Made by a program: the position numbers and the translations under genes. DNA of 64,000 nucleotides from Pseudomonas sp. Irchel s3h14 (lineage in GTDB: Bacteria > Pseudomonadota > Gammaproteobacteria > Pseudomonadales > Pseudomonadaceae), in assembly GCF_900187425.1 (NCBI RefSeq), contig NZ_FYDJ01000023.1, positions 21,779-85,778 of the forward strand, read 5' to 3'. Shown piece after piece: positions 16,374 through 25,444 of the stretch (position 1 is the first letter of the stretch; every line of letters starts with the position of its first letter). The notes under the pieces were generated by a model. The model had not been told where the DNA came from and did not search any database. It saw only the letters and a list, made by a program, of their open reading frames with translations.

Positions 16374-17270
16374 ATGCCTGCCATCGATCATCCTTTGATA
16401 GACCAGTTTCTCGACGCTCTGTGGCTGGAGAAAGGTCTTTCCGATAATACCCGCGATGCCTATCGCAGCGACCTGGCCCTGTTCAACGGCTGGCTGCAGG
16501 AAAAAGGGCTGGAGTTGATCAATGCCGGCCGCGAATTGATCCTCGATCACTTGGCCTGGCGTCTGGAGCAAAACTACAAACCCCGCTCGACGGCGCGATT
16601 TCTCTCCGGCGTGCGTGGCTTTTATCGCTATTTGCTGCGGGAAAAGCTGATTGCCGTCGATCCGACCTTGCGTGTCGACATGCCGCAGCTGGGTAGGCCA
16701 TTGCCTAAGTCCTTGTCGGAAGCGGATGTGGAGGCCTTGTTAAAAGCACCTGACCTGAGCGAAGCCATCGGCCAGCGTGACCGCGCCATGCTCGAAGTGC
16801 TTTATGCCTGCGGCTTGCGTGTGACGGAGCTGATCAGTCTGACACTGGAGCAGGTCAATCTGCGCCAAGGCGTGCTGCGAGTGATGGGCAAGGGCAGCAA
16901 GGAGCGGCTGGTGCCGATGGGCGAGGAGGCGATTGTCTGGGTCGAGCGTTACCTGCGCGATGGCCGCCAGGAGCTGCTTGGCGGGCGTCCCAGCGATGTC
17001 ATGTTCCCCAGCCAGCGCGGCGAGCAGATGACTCGGCAGACCTTCTGGCATCGCATCAAGCACCAGGCCAAGGTTGCCGGGATCGGCAAGTCGCTGTCGC
17101 CGCACACCTTGCGCCATGCCTTCGCCACGCACTTGCTCAACCATGGCGCGGACTTGCGGGTGGTGCAAATGCTGCTCGGCCACAGTGATCTGTCGACCAC
17201 GCAGATCTACACCCACGTCGCCCGCGCCCGCTTGCAGGACCTGCACGCCAAGCATCACCCGCGCGGCTGA
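16374..17270 (+). CDS. xerD: Tyrosine recombinase XerD
   Basis: A 298-residue tyrosine recombinase. The N-terminal SAM-like DNA-binding domain (to about 110) precedes the catalytic domain with Arg in ACGLRVTELISL, Lys in GKGSKERLVPM, HxxR in SPHTLRHAFATHLLNHGA, His in MLLGHSDLSTT and the nucleophile Tyr in TQIYTHVARARL. XerD with XerC resolves chromosome dimers at dif. The length, motif spelling and position upstream of dsbC fit XerD, not an integrase. Confidence 0.95.
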   Translation: MPAIDHPLIDQFLDALWLEKGLSDNTRDAYRSDLALFNGWLQEKGLELINAGRELILDHLAWRLEQNYKPRSTARFLSGVRGFYRYLLREKLIAVDPTLRVDMPQLGRPLPKSLSEADVEALLKAPDLSEAIGQRDRAMLEVLYACGLRVTELISLTLEQVNLRQGVLRVMGKGSKERLVPMGEEAIVWVERYLRDGRQELLGGRPSDVMFPSQRGEQMTRQTFWHRIKHQAKVAGIGKSLSPHTLRHAFATHLLNHGADLRVVQMLLGHSDLSTTQIYTHVARARLQDLHAKHHPRG

Positions 17271-17280
17271 ACACAGCCCC

Positions 17281-17413
17281 TGTAGCAGCTGGCGAAGCCT
17301 GCGTTCGGCTGCGTAGCAGTCGTAAATCCTGAGCTCGCGGTTTAACTGAAACACTGCAGTGTCTGATTTCACGACTGCTGCGCAGCCGAACGCAGGCTTC
17401 GCCAGCTGCTACA
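17281..17413. repeat. Long-arm inverted repeat, TGTAGCAGCTGGCG family
   Basis: 133 bases bounded by TGTAGCAGCTGGCGAAGCC and its reverse complement GGCTTCGCCAGCTGCTACA, with inner arms CTGCGTTCGGCTGCG/CGCAGCCGAACGCAG. It is the cleanest copy of the family seen at 6783-6926. It fills most of the xerD-dsbC gap. Confidence 0.8.
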
Positions 17414-17575
17414 TAAAAGCGTCGTGCACCGTGAGCGAGATGTCCAACATCACCCGCATTCGGCCACACGGGCCTTATGTGGTAGGCTTTGTCGGTTTGC
17501 ACGATGGGCGTTTATGACCCGGTGTTTCGGCACGGGCGTTCTGATCGTCCCATTTGTCCGCCTTCAGGAGTTCTC

Positions 17576-18307
17576 ATGCGTCTGACCCAGATTTTCGCCG
17601 CCGCAGCCATTGCGTTGGTCAGCACCTTTGCCGTCGCCGATGACGCGGCCGACAAAGCCATTCGTAAAAGCCTGGAAAACCTCCAGCTCGACGTGCCGGT
17701 AGAAACCATCACCGCCAGCCCGCTGCCAGGTCTGTACGAAGTCAAACTCAAGGGCAGTCGCGTGCTCTACGCCAGTGCCGACGGCCAGTACGTCGTTCAG
17801 GGCTACATGTTCCAGCTCAAGGACGGCAAGCCGGTCAACCTGACCGAGAAGACCGAACGCCTGGGTATTTCCAAACTGGTCAACGAAATTCCGGTGGCTG
17901 AAACCGTGGTATACCCGGCGATCGGCGAAACCAAATCGCACATCACCGTGTTTACCGACACCACCTGCCCGTACTGCCACAAGCTGCACGCCGAAGTGCC
18001 TGAGCTGAACAAGCGCGGCATCGAAGTGCGTTATGTCGCATTCCCGCGCCAGGGCCTTGGCTCGCCGGGTGACGAACAGCTGCAAGCGGTCTGGTGCTCG
18101 AAAGACAAGAAAGCCGCCATGGACAAGATGGTCGACGGCAAGGAAATCAAGGCCGCCAAGTGCGATAACCCGGTTTCCAAGCAGTTCGCCCTTGGTCAGT
18201 CGATCGGTGTGAACGGTACACCGGCCATCGTTTTGGCCGACGGCCAAGTGATTCCGGGCTACCAGCCTGCGCCACAAGTCGCCAAACTGGCACTGGGCGC
18301 GAAGTAA
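17576..18307 (+). CDS. dsbC: Periplasmic disulfide isomerase DsbC
   Basis: 243 residues from the ATG at 17576, which follows TCAGGAG. The signal peptide is about residues 1-21 (ending TFAVA). An N-terminal dimerisation domain precedes a thioredoxin fold with active site TTCPYCHKLH and the cis-Pro loop VNGTPAIV. Two further cysteines (VWCSKD and AKCDNP) match the structural disulfide of DsbC. It reshuffles wrong disulfides in the periplasm and is kept reduced by DsbD. The longer reading from 17489 lacks a signal-peptide-like start. Confidence 0.94.
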   Translation: MRLTQIFAAAAIALVSTFAVADDAADKAIRKSLENLQLDVPVETITASPLPGLYEVKLKGSRVLYASADGQYVVQGYMFQLKDGKPVNLTEKTERLGISKLVNEIPVAETVVYPAIGETKSHITVFTDTTCPYCHKLHAEVPELNKRGIEVRYVAFPRQGLGSPGDEQLQAVWCSKDKKAAMDKMVDGKEIKAAKCDNPVSKQFALGQSIGVNGTPAIVLADGQVIPGYQPAPQVAKLALGAK

Positions 18308-18344
18308 ATTCGCATCGTCACGGTCAGCCATTGACGATCATGGT

Positions 18345-18427
18345 TCGGCGGCAGCATTCGCCGGGCCATTAATAGAGAACCGCGAGTATGCGGTTGTTTT
18401 CACGGCCGGCCTTGAGTCGGCCGTTTT
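18345..18427 (+). promoter_or_regulatory. Hairpin-rich leader between dsbC and hom, with terminator-like element
   Basis: Three potential hairpins follow each other: CGGCG…CGCCG (about 18345-18363), AACCGC-GAGTAT-GCGGTT then GTTTT (18378-18400), and ACGGCCG-N9-CGGCCGT then TTTT (18402-18427). The last ends 14 bases before the hom GTG. It could end the dsbC transcript or attenuate hom; the sequence does not decide. Confidence 0.45.
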
Positions 18428-18441
18428 ATGGGGAGTTCACA

Positions 18442-19746
18442 GTGAAACCGGTCAAAGTAGGCATCTGTGGGTTAGGGACCGTCGGTGGCGGTACCTTCAA
18501 CGTACTTCAGCGTAACGCCGAGGAAATTGCTCGTCGTGCCGGGCGTGGAATCGAAGTGGCACAAATTGCCATGCGCACGCCAAAGCCTCAGTTCCAGACG
18601 ACCGGTATTGCGATTACCAACGATGTCTTCGAAGTGGCCACGAACCCTGAGATCGACATCGTCATAGAGCTGATGGGCGGCTACACCGTTGCCCGCGAGC
18701 TGGTACTCAAAGCGATCGAGAACGGAAAACATGTTGTGACCGCGAACAAGGCGTTGATCGCTGTTCACGGTAATGAAATTTTCGCCAAGGCCCGGGAGAA
18801 GGGCGTGATTGTGGCGTTCGAAGCCGCCGTGGCCGGTGGCATTCCGGTGATCAAGGCGATCCGTGAAGGCCTGTCGGCCAACCGCATCAACTGGGTCGCC
18901 GGCATCATCAACGGCACCGGTAACTTCATCCTCACCGAAATGCGTGAGAAGGGTCGCACCTTCGAAGACGTACTCGCCGAGGCGCAAGCCCTGGGTTACG
19001 CCGAAGCCGATCCGACCTTCGACGTTGAAGGCATCGACGCGGCCCACAAGCTGACGATCCTGGCGTCGATTGCGTTCGGTATTCCGCTGCAGTTCGACAA
19101 GGCCTACACCGAAGGCATCACCAAGCTGACCACCGCTGACGTGAACTACGCCGAAGCGCTGGGCTATCGCATCAAGCACCTGGGCGTGGCGCGCAGCACC
19201 GCGGCCGGCATCGAACTGCGCGTACACCCGACGCTGATTCCGGCCGATCGCCTGATCGCCAACGTCAACGGCGTGATGAACGCGGTGATGGTCAACGGTG
19301 ATGCCGCCGGTTCGACCCTGTTCTACGGCGCTGGCGCTGGCATGGAGCCGACCGCTTCGTCGGTGATCGCCGACCTGGTGGACGTGGTTCGCGCCATGAC
19401 TTCCGACCCGGAAAACCGCGTACCGCACCTGGCCTTCCAGCCGGATTCGCTGTCGGCCCACCCGATCCTGCCGATCGAGGCCTGCGAAAGCTCCTATTAC
19501 CTGCGTATCCAGGCCAAGGACCATCCGGGCGTGTTGGCGCAGGTGGCGAGCATCCTGTCGGAGCGCGGCATCAACATCGAATCGATCATGCAGAAGGAAG
19601 TCGAAGAACACGACGGTCTGGTGCCAATGATCCTGCTGACGCACCGTGTGCTGGAACAGCGCATGAACGACGCGATCACCGCCCTGGAGGCCTTGGAAGG
19701 CGTGGTCGGTCCGGTCGTACGGATCCGCGTCGAGCACCTGAACTAA
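18442..19746 (+). CDS. hom: Homoserine dehydrogenase
   Basis: 434 residues from the GTG at 18442, preceded by GGGAG; this gives the normal N terminus VKPVKVGICGLGTVGGG, with the NAD(P)-binding GxGxxGxG. The catalytic domain contains AGIINGTGNFILTEM and YAEADPTFDVEGIDAAHKL, and a C-terminal ACT domain begins at about residue 350 (DHPGVLAQVASILSERGINI), probably the threonine feedback site. It reduces aspartate semialdehyde to homoserine and is paired with thrC, 66 bases downstream. Confidence 0.95.
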   Translation: MKPVKVGICGLGTVGGGTFNVLQRNAEEIARRAGRGIEVAQIAMRTPKPQFQTTGIAITNDVFEVATNPEIDIVIELMGGYTVARELVLKAIENGKHVVTANKALIAVHGNEIFAKAREKGVIVAFEAAVAGGIPVIKAIREGLSANRINWVAGIINGTGNFILTEMREKGRTFEDVLAEAQALGYAEADPTFDVEGIDAAHKLTILASIAFGIPLQFDKAYTEGITKLTTADVNYAEALGYRIKHLGVARSTAAGIELRVHPTLIPADRLIANVNGVMNAVMVNGDAAGSTLFYGAGAGMEPTASSVIADLVDVVRAMTSDPENRVPHLAFQPDSLSAHPILPIEACESSYYLRIQAKDHPGVLAQVASILSERGINIESIMQKEVEEHDGLVPMILLTHRVLEQRMNDAITALEALEGVVGPVVRIRVEHLN

Positions 19747-19760
19747 GCCGTTATCGTTCA

Positions 19761-19786
19761 CCGGGCCCGCCTGCGGGCCCGGGTTT
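19761..19786 (+). terminator. GC-rich hairpin between hom and thrC
   Basis: CCGGGCCCGC-CT-GCGGGCCCGG followed by GTTTG. The stem is strong but the T-run is short, so it may only reduce read-through or protect hom mRNA within a hom-thrC transcript. Confidence 0.4.
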
Positions 19787-19812
19787 GCGAACACTGTCTA
19801 TTGGAGCCAGTC

Positions 19813-21222
19813 ATGCGTTATATCAGTACCCGCGGCCAGGCACCGGCCCTGAATTTCGAAGACGTCCTGCTGGCCGGTCTGGCCACGGACGGTGGTCTGT
19901 ACGTCCCGGAAAACCTGCCACGCTTCACCCAGGAAGAAATCGCCTCCTGGGCCGGCCTGCCATATCACGAGTTGGCCTTCCGGGTGATGCGCCCGTTCGT
20001 GACCGGCAGCATCCCTGACGCTGATTTCAAAAAGATTCTGGAAGAGACTTACGGCGTGTTTTCGCACAACGCCGTGGCGCCATTGCGTCAGCTGAACGGC
20101 AACGAATGGGTGCTGGAGCTGTTCCACGGCCCGACCCTCGCGTTCAAAGACTTCGCTTTGCAGCTGCTGGGTCGTCTGCTCGACTACGTGTTGGAAAAAC
20201 GCGGTGAGCGCGTAGTGATTGTCGGCGCCACCTCCGGCGACACCGGTTCGGCCGCCATCGAAGGCTGCAAGCACTGCGAAAACGTCGACATCTTCATCCT
20301 GCACCCGCACAACCGCGTGTCTGAAGTGCAGCGTCGCCAGATGACCACCATTTTCGGCGAAAACATCCATAACATCGCCATCGAAGGCAACTTCGATGAC
20401 TGCCAGGAAATGGTCAAGGCCAGCTTCGCTGACCAGAGCTTCCTCAAGGGCACGCGCCTGGTAGCGGTGAACTCGATCAACTGGGCGCGGATCATGGCCC
20501 AGATCGTTTACTACTTCCACGCAGCCCTGCAGTTGGGCGGCCCGGCACGTTCGGTATCGTTCTCGGTGCCGACCGGCAACTTTGGCGACATTTTTGCCGG
20601 TTACCTGGCGCGCAACATGGGCCTGCCGATCAACCAGTTGATCGTCGCCACCAACCGCAACGACATCCTGCACCGCTTCATGAGCGGCAATCAGTACGTC
20701 AAGGACACCCTGCACGCCACGCTGTCGCCGTCGATGGACATCATGGTGTCGTCGAACTTCGAACGCCTGCTGTTCGACCTGCACGGTCGCAACGGCGCAG
20801 CGATCGCCGGTCTGATGGACACCTTCAAGCAAGGTGGCGGTTTCAGCGTCGAACAGGAACGTTGGACCGAAGCCCGCAAGCTGTTCGATTCGCTGGCCGT
20901 GGATGACGCTCAAACCTGCGAAACCATTGCTGAAGTTTATGAGCAAACCGGCGAACTGCTGGATCCGCACACCGCCATCGGCGTGAAGGCGGCGCGCGAG
21001 TGCCGTCGCAGCCTGGATATCCCGATGGTGATCCTCGGTACGGCGCATCCGGTCAAATTCCCGGACGCAGTGGAAAAAGCTGGCGTAGGAAAAGCGCTCG
21101 AACTACCTGCACATCTTTCTGATTTGTTTGAGCGAGATGAGCGCTGCACCGTGCTGCCAAATGACCTGAAAGCCGTGCAGGCCTTTGTCAGTCAGCATGG
21201 CAACCGCGGCAAGCCTCTGTAA
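19813..21222 (+). CDS. thrC: Threonine synthase
   Basis: 469 residues from the ATG at 19813 (MRYISTRGQAPALNFEDVLL), preceded by TGGAG. It is a PLP fold-type II enzyme converting O-phosphohomoserine to threonine. The PLP lysine lies in GPTLAFKDFALQLLG and the phosphate-binding region in VGATSGDTGSAAIEG. The length is that of the long (yeast/Pseudomonas) class. With hom it completes the threonine branch. Confidence 0.95.
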   Translation: MRYISTRGQAPALNFEDVLLAGLATDGGLYVPENLPRFTQEEIASWAGLPYHELAFRVMRPFVTGSIPDADFKKILEETYGVFSHNAVAPLRQLNGNEWVLELFHGPTLAFKDFALQLLGRLLDYVLEKRGERVVIVGATSGDTGSAAIEGCKHCENVDIFILHPHNRVSEVQRRQMTTIFGENIHNIAIEGNFDDCQEMVKASFADQSFLKGTRLVAVNSINWARIMAQIVYYFHAALQLGGPARSVSFSVPTGNFGDIFAGYLARNMGLPINQLIVATNRNDILHRFMSGNQYVKDTLHATLSPSMDIMVSSNFERLLFDLHGRNGAAIAGLMDTFKQGGGFSVEQERWTEARKLFDSLAVDDAQTCETIAEVYEQTGELLDPHTAIGVKAARECRRSLDIPMVILGTAHPVKFPDAVEKAGVGKALELPAHLSDLFERDERCTVLPNDLKAVQAFVSQHGNRGKPL

Positions 21223-21245
21223 CCAATTAAATCTGTCACATTTTG

Positions 21246-21277
21246 AAGCCCGTCTCCTGACGGGCTTTCTCATTTCT
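21246..21277 (+). terminator. Intrinsic terminator after thrC
   Basis: AAGCCCG-TCTCCTGA-CGGGCTT followed by TCTCATTT, 23 bases after the thrC stop. Confidence 0.75.
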
Positions 21278-21343
21278 GCGTGCCACACTTGTCGGGTTTT
21301 CGCCCCATGAAGGACGGGCGAGTTGATCACGAAGGAAGTGGCA

Positions 21344-22702
21344 ATGCTGTTTTTCAGAGGGTTAAAACCAGCCGCGTGCTGGTTGTTTTTTTTAGTCGGT
21401 ACCTTGGGCTTTGCTCAATGGGGGAGCGCGTCGCAATTGGCGGCGACCGATTCCAAAGGATCGGTTGCTGGCCTAAGGATCGAGCTGGATGCTCAAGAGT
21501 TGAAATGGATTGCCGAGCATTCAAAAGTCATCGTCGCATCGGTGCAATATCCGCTGTACCTGTTCAAGAATGAGCACGGCCAATGGAGCGGCTTGAACAA
21601 TGATCTGCTCAGCCGCATCAGCGCAATGACGGGATTGCAGTTTGTTCACGAAGAATCGTTTTCCACCGATCAGTTGCTCGGGCGACTGGAAAGTGGCGCA
21701 GCGGACTTGAGCACGACGCTGGCGATGAATGACGAACGCAAGACGTTTCTGGATTTCAGTCATGCGTTCGGTGGCGCTGGCTGGGTGTTTGTCGGGCGGG
21801 CCGGGGCGCCAGAGGTGCAATCCCTGGAGCAGCTGTCGGGAAGGGTTCTGGTGTTGCCGACCCGGCATGCGCTGGAGGCCACGATTCGCCGCGACTATCC
21901 GGACATCGACCTGCGCTCGGTTAAAACCTATGCGGAGGCACGGGCGCTGGTCGAGAGCGGTGAGGCCTATGCCACCATCGAAAACGAAACCGGAGCACAA
22001 CTCTATCCGTCCAGGCAGCTCAAGGTCGGGTATACGGTGGAGGGCAAATGGGAGGCGGACCACCTGGCCGTACGCAAGGGTCAGCCTCAGCTGTCGAGCA
22101 TCCTCAACAAGGCGCTTGAAGCGCTTGATCCTGCCGAATTGCGCGCCATTCGCCTGAAATGGCTCAATGGGATTGCCCCGGTCAAGGTGCCCGGCGCCTG
22201 GCAACGACTCGCCGAGTGGGGCTGCTGGGGTATGTTTATCGTCAGTCTGTTCGGCCTGTTGTCCCTGCTCTGGAACCGACGGCTCACGGTATTGATCCAG
22301 CAACGCCTGGATGCCGAGAAGAGTCTGAGTGATCAGCTTGCCTTCCAGCATGCGTTGATGGACGCCATGCCCGATCCGATGTTTGTTCGTGATCTGGAAG
22401 GGCGCTTGATCATGTGCAACAAAAGTTATGAGGAGGGCTTGTCGACCCGTTTCGACCAGGTTCAGGGACGACAGCTGATTGAACTGGACGTCTTGCCCAA
22501 AGAGACCGCCGAACTGCTGCATGCAGAGTTCATGGCCCAGCTCGGTACGCGCAAGACGCGCTTCAGTGAGCGTCAATTGATGTTCAACAACGGCATCAGG
22601 CATGTCTATCAGTGGACGGTGCCTTTTTACAGTGCCGACGGACAATTGCGTGGCCTGCTGGGAGGATGGATCGATATTGGCAAGCGTAAGCAGCAGGCGT
22701 GA
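21344..22702 (+). CDS. BvgS-like sensor ending after the PAS domain (no kinase part)
   Basis: 452 residues from the ATG at 21344, which follows GAAGGAAG. Order: signal/anchor (about 8-25), one periplasmic amino-acid-binding-type Venus flytrap domain (about 55-285; LNNDLLSRISAMTGLQF, LESGAADLSTTLAMNDER), a transmembrane helix (about 301-318, CWGMFIVSLFGLLSLLW), a linker, and a PAS domain (about 335-445; HALMDAMPDPMFVRDLEGRL, GWIDIGKRKQQA). It stops where BvgS/EvgS-type sensors enter the histidine-kinase domain. Either a truncated pseudogene or a receptor working with another protein. No kinase or response regulator follows. Confidence 0.8.
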   Translation: MLFFRGLKPAACWLFFLVGTLGFAQWGSASQLAATDSKGSVAGLRIELDAQELKWIAEHSKVIVASVQYPLYLFKNEHGQWSGLNNDLLSRISAMTGLQFVHEESFSTDQLLGRLESGAADLSTTLAMNDERKTFLDFSHAFGGAGWVFVGRAGAPEVQSLEQLSGRVLVLPTRHALEATIRRDYPDIDLRSVKTYAEARALVESGEAYATIENETGAQLYPSRQLKVGYTVEGKWEADHLAVRKGQPQLSSILNKALEALDPAELRAIRLKWLNGIAPVKVPGAWQRLAEWGCWGMFIVSLFGLLSLLWNRRLTVLIQQRLDAEKSLSDQLAFQHALMDAMPDPMFVRDLEGRLIMCNKSYEEGLSTRFDQVQGRQLIELDVLPKETAELLHAEFMAQLGTRKTRFSERQLMFNNGIRHVYQWTVPFYSADGQLRGLLGGWIDIGKRKQQA

Positions 22703-22864
22703 GGCGGCTGTTTTTTCCCTGTCATCTTGGCCGTGCATGCTCTATTGACCCGCGGCGCAGGTTCACCAGCAGTCGGTATCCAGAACTTTCTTCTCGAGCC
22801 AGTGGTCATTTACTGTAGGTACGCCCCAGGCACTTTGTTTTCGGACTAATGAGTGGTGATCGAG

Positions 22865-23152
22865 ATGGAAAGTATCAGTCTATTGCTCGGTGAAGCTCTG
22901 AGCCCGTATCAGGTAACGTTGACCCCGTCGGGGACCCATGGCGAATGCCTGGTGACACTGAAAAATGCGACCGGCGCTATCGTGGTCGAGCGGGCGTTCA
23001 ATCAGGCCCAGTTGACCAGCAAACGTCTGCTGACGGATGTCGTCGACGGTTTGCATCGCGACGTGCTGATCGCCGAAGGTCGGCTGGAGCCCTGCGTCAT
23101 CGCGGCGTTACGTAATGCTGCTCAGGATAAAATCCTGGCCAACCGAAATTGA
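22865..23152 (+). CDS. DUF3509 domain-containing small protein
   Basis: A 95-residue protein starting MESISLLLGEALSPYQVTLT. The pattern (central QAQLTSKRLLTDVVDGLHRD and C-terminal RNAAQDKILANRN) fits DUF3509, a family I know mainly from Pseudomonas with no known function. The ATG at 22865 is chosen; an in-frame GTG at 22853 would add four residues. A terminator hairpin follows 120 bases later. Confidence 0.8.
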   Translation: MESISLLLGEALSPYQVTLTPSGTHGECLVTLKNATGAIVVERAFNQAQLTSKRLLTDVVDGLHRDVLIAEGRLEPCVIAALRNAAQDKILANRN

Positions 23153-23271
23153 ATTGTTTTTTGTGGGAACCTTCCTGCGCTTAGGTCAGTCAGACCATGT
23201 AACAGCAGGATCAAGCATTGTGCTCCGGTGCTTGTAGATTGCTGTTACTGGTCTTTATGTAGGCCACGTTT

Positions 23272-23310
23272 AACCCCGAGTCGTCTCCCCACTTCTCGGG
23301 GTTTCTTTTT
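23272..23310 (+). terminator. Intrinsic terminator after the DUF3509 gene
   Basis: AACCCCGAG-N14-CTCGGGGTT followed by TCTTTTT. It lies between convergent genes and also has an A/T-rich flank on the other side. Confidence 0.75.
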
Positions 23311-23322
23311 GCCTGCGATTTT

Positions 23323-24318
23323 TCATTGCTCGGCCTGCTGTATGAAAAATGCCCGGCTGGCCTCCAGGTAGTCGCTGCGACTTTCGGGGTCCAGCCAGGC
23401 GGCGTATGCCTCGCTCAAATGATCGTGGGGCAGGGTGCGCAGCAGTTGGTTGATCTCGATGATCGCCTGCCGGCCCTGGGGGGTGTCGGTACAGCCGATG
23501 TAACCGGACAGGTATTTGCCCGTGCCGCTAATCGGGTAGAACTGCAATTCATCCTCCGCGATCCCTTGCTGCTGGGCCTGGTAGCGGATCTCCGAGCGGT
23601 ACCCCAACAGCATCCGCAAGCGCCCGAGGCGTTGCATTTGCAACAGGCTGCCCAAGGCATCGTTACCGTAATGGAGGGTCAGTGAGTTGGCTGGCGCTTG
23701 TTTGAGCAGCGCGTCGAGATATTCGCCGTAGTTGCGCTCGGCAATAATGCCCAGTTTCTCGCGGCCACTGGCGAGCAGGGCCGCCAGGTCCACTTCGCCG
23801 TCCTTGATAAAGGGCGCCAGCACCTCCCGATCAACGCGGCGCACGGCCAGGCCATTACTCATGGCCCGAAAGACCGGGATGGAAAACGCGATCCAGCCAT
23901 CGCGCTCCTTGCTCCAGTTCAGCGCTGCATCGCACGTGAGGGATGGCTCGTGGAGCATTTGCAAGCCACGAGCGCGATTGACTCGCATCAGGGAGTGTTC
24001 ATATTGCGGCATGCGGGCGATCAGCAGCGGCAACAGTTGATCGATGACGCCCTGGCCCTTTTTCGATCCTTCGAAAATCATCAGCGGTGGAAGGTCGCGC
24101 AATAACCAGACCAGGGTTTCCTTCGGTTGCGCCAACGTTGGCTGAGCCTGGCCGGCGAGCAACAGGAAAAACGCGAACGCGCACACTGCTCGTCCACCGC
24201 GGGTCAGGCAGTGGTTGATGGGCCGCGCAAGCAGTCGCCTCAGCTTAGATGGCCCCGTCTTCACGCAGCTTTGCGATCTGTTCCTTGTTGTAACCAAGAT
24301 CGTTGAGTACCTGCGCAT
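23323..24318 (-). CDS. Periplasmic solute-binding-like protein (TIGR02285-type)
   Basis: A secreted protein of up to 331 residues with a hydrophobic export segment (CAFAFFLLLAGQAQPTLA) followed by a SBP_bac_3-like fold (TLVWLLRDLPPLMIFEGSKKG near the start, CDAALNWSKERDGWIAFS in the middle). The pattern fits the uncharacterised TIGR02285 family, typical of polar-amino-acid-binding relatives with no cognate ABC genes. The start is uncertain: the ATG at 24318 lies inside the CoA-transferase gene (74-base overlap), and a GTG at 24186 after GGTGGACGA gives a shorter protein with a weak signal n-region. Confidence 0.65.
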   Translation of the reverse strand: MRRYSTILVTTRNRSQSCVKTGPSKLRRLLARPINHCLTRGGRAVCAFAFFLLLAGQAQPTLAQPKETLVWLLRDLPPLMIFEGSKKGQGVIDQLLPLLIARMPQYEHSLMRVNRARGLQMLHEPSLTCDAALNWSKERDGWIAFSIPVFRAMSNGLAVRRVDREVLAPFIKDGEVDLAALLASGREKLGIIAERNYGEYLDALLKQAPANSLTLHYGNDALGSLLQMQRLGRLRMLLGYRSEIRYQAQQQGIAEDELQFYPISGTGKYLSGYIGCTDTPQGRQAIIEINQLLRTLPHDHLSEAYAAWLDPESRSDYLEASRAFFIQQAEQ

Positions 24319-25444
24319 TGTGTTCGCCCAACTGCGGCCCGACCCATTCCGAAGTGCCGGGTGTATCAGAGAGTTTCGGCACGATTCCCGGCATCTTGAA
24401 ATCTTTGCCGTCCGGCAACTTGGCCTTCAGGAACATTTCCCGGGCCAGGTACTGTGGATCACTGAACATGTCTTGCGCACTGAAGATCCGGCTGGCCGGT
24501 ACGTCGGCCTGATTCAACTGCTCGATGATGGTGTCCAGCGGCAGCGAGTTGACCCAGCGATCAATCACCCCATAAATCTCGTCGCGACGGCTATCGCGTC
24601 CGTCGTTGCTCGCCAACGCAGGGTCATTGGCCAGGTCCTCGCGACCAATGATCAGCATGAAGCGCTTGAAGATCGCGTCGCCATTGGCGCCGATCTGCAC
24701 ATGTTTGCCGTCGGCACTGGTGTGGATCGAGGAGGGCGTGATGCCCGGCATGATGTTGCCGGTGCGTTCGCGGATGAAGCCGAACACGTCGAACTCGGGG
24801 ACCATGCTTTCCATCATGGCGAAGATCGCTTCATACAGCGCCACATCCACCACTTGGCCGAGGCCACCGTTAACCTCGCGATGACGCAAAGCCATCAGCG
24901 CACCGATCACGCCCCAGAGCGCGGCAATCGAGTCACCGATGGAAATACCGGTGCGCACCGGTGGCCGATCTTCGAAACCCGTGATGTAGCGCAAACCGCC
25001 CATGGATTCACCGACGGCACCAAAGCCTGGCTGATCCTTCATCGGCCCGGTCTGACCGAAACCCGAGAGACGCACCATCACCAGTTTCGGGTTCAGTGCG
25101 TGCAAGACTTCCCAGCCAAGACCGAGTTTTTCCAACACGCCCGGGCGAAAATTCTCGATCAGAATGTCCGCTTCGCTGAGCAGTTTTTTCAGGATCGCCA
25201 GGCCGTCGGGGTGTTTGAGGTTCAGGGTCAGGGATTTTTTGTTGCGCGCCTGGACGAACCACCACAGCGAGGTGCCTTCATACAGTTTTCGCCATTTGCG
25301 CAACGGATCGCCGCCATCGGGGGACTCGATTTTGATCACCTCGGCACCGAACTCGCCGCAAATGCGCGAGGCAAACGGCCCGGCGATCAGTGTCCCCAAT
25401 TCAATGACTTTCAGACCTGAGAGCGGTTTTCCGGTGAGCGGCAT
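24245..25444 (-). CDS. CaiB/BaiF family (class III) CoA-transferase
   Basis: 399 residues from the ATG at 25444, preceded by AGGATCC. Class III signatures: LSGLKVIELGTLIAGPFASR, FGAEVIKIESP, RNKKSLTLNLKHPDG, ADILIENFRPGVLEKLGLG and VMVRLSGFGQTGP. These enzymes move CoA between carboxylic acids and acyl-CoAs. No dehydrogenase or racemase gene is adjacent, so the acid cannot be assigned. The extra N-terminus of the longer reading from 25528 is not family-like. Confidence 0.88.
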   Translation of the reverse strand: MPLTGKPLSGLKVIELGTLIAGPFASRICGEFGAEVIKIESPDGGDPLRKWRKLYEGTSLWWFVQARNKKSLTLNLKHPDGLAILKKLLSEADILIENFRPGVLEKLGLGWEVLHALNPKLVMVRLSGFGQTGPMKDQPGFGAVGESMGGLRYITGFEDRPPVRTGISIGDSIAALWGVIGALMALRHREVNGGLGQVVDVALYEAIFAMMESMVPEFDVFGFIRERTGNIMPGITPSSIHTSADGKHVQIGANGDAIFKRFMLIIGREDLANDPALASNDGRDSRRDEIYGVIDRWVNSLPLDTIIEQLNQADVPASRIFSAQDMFSDPQYLAREMFLKAKLPDGKDFKMPGIVPKLSDTPGTSEWVGPQLGEHNAQVLNDLGYNKEQIAKLREDGAI

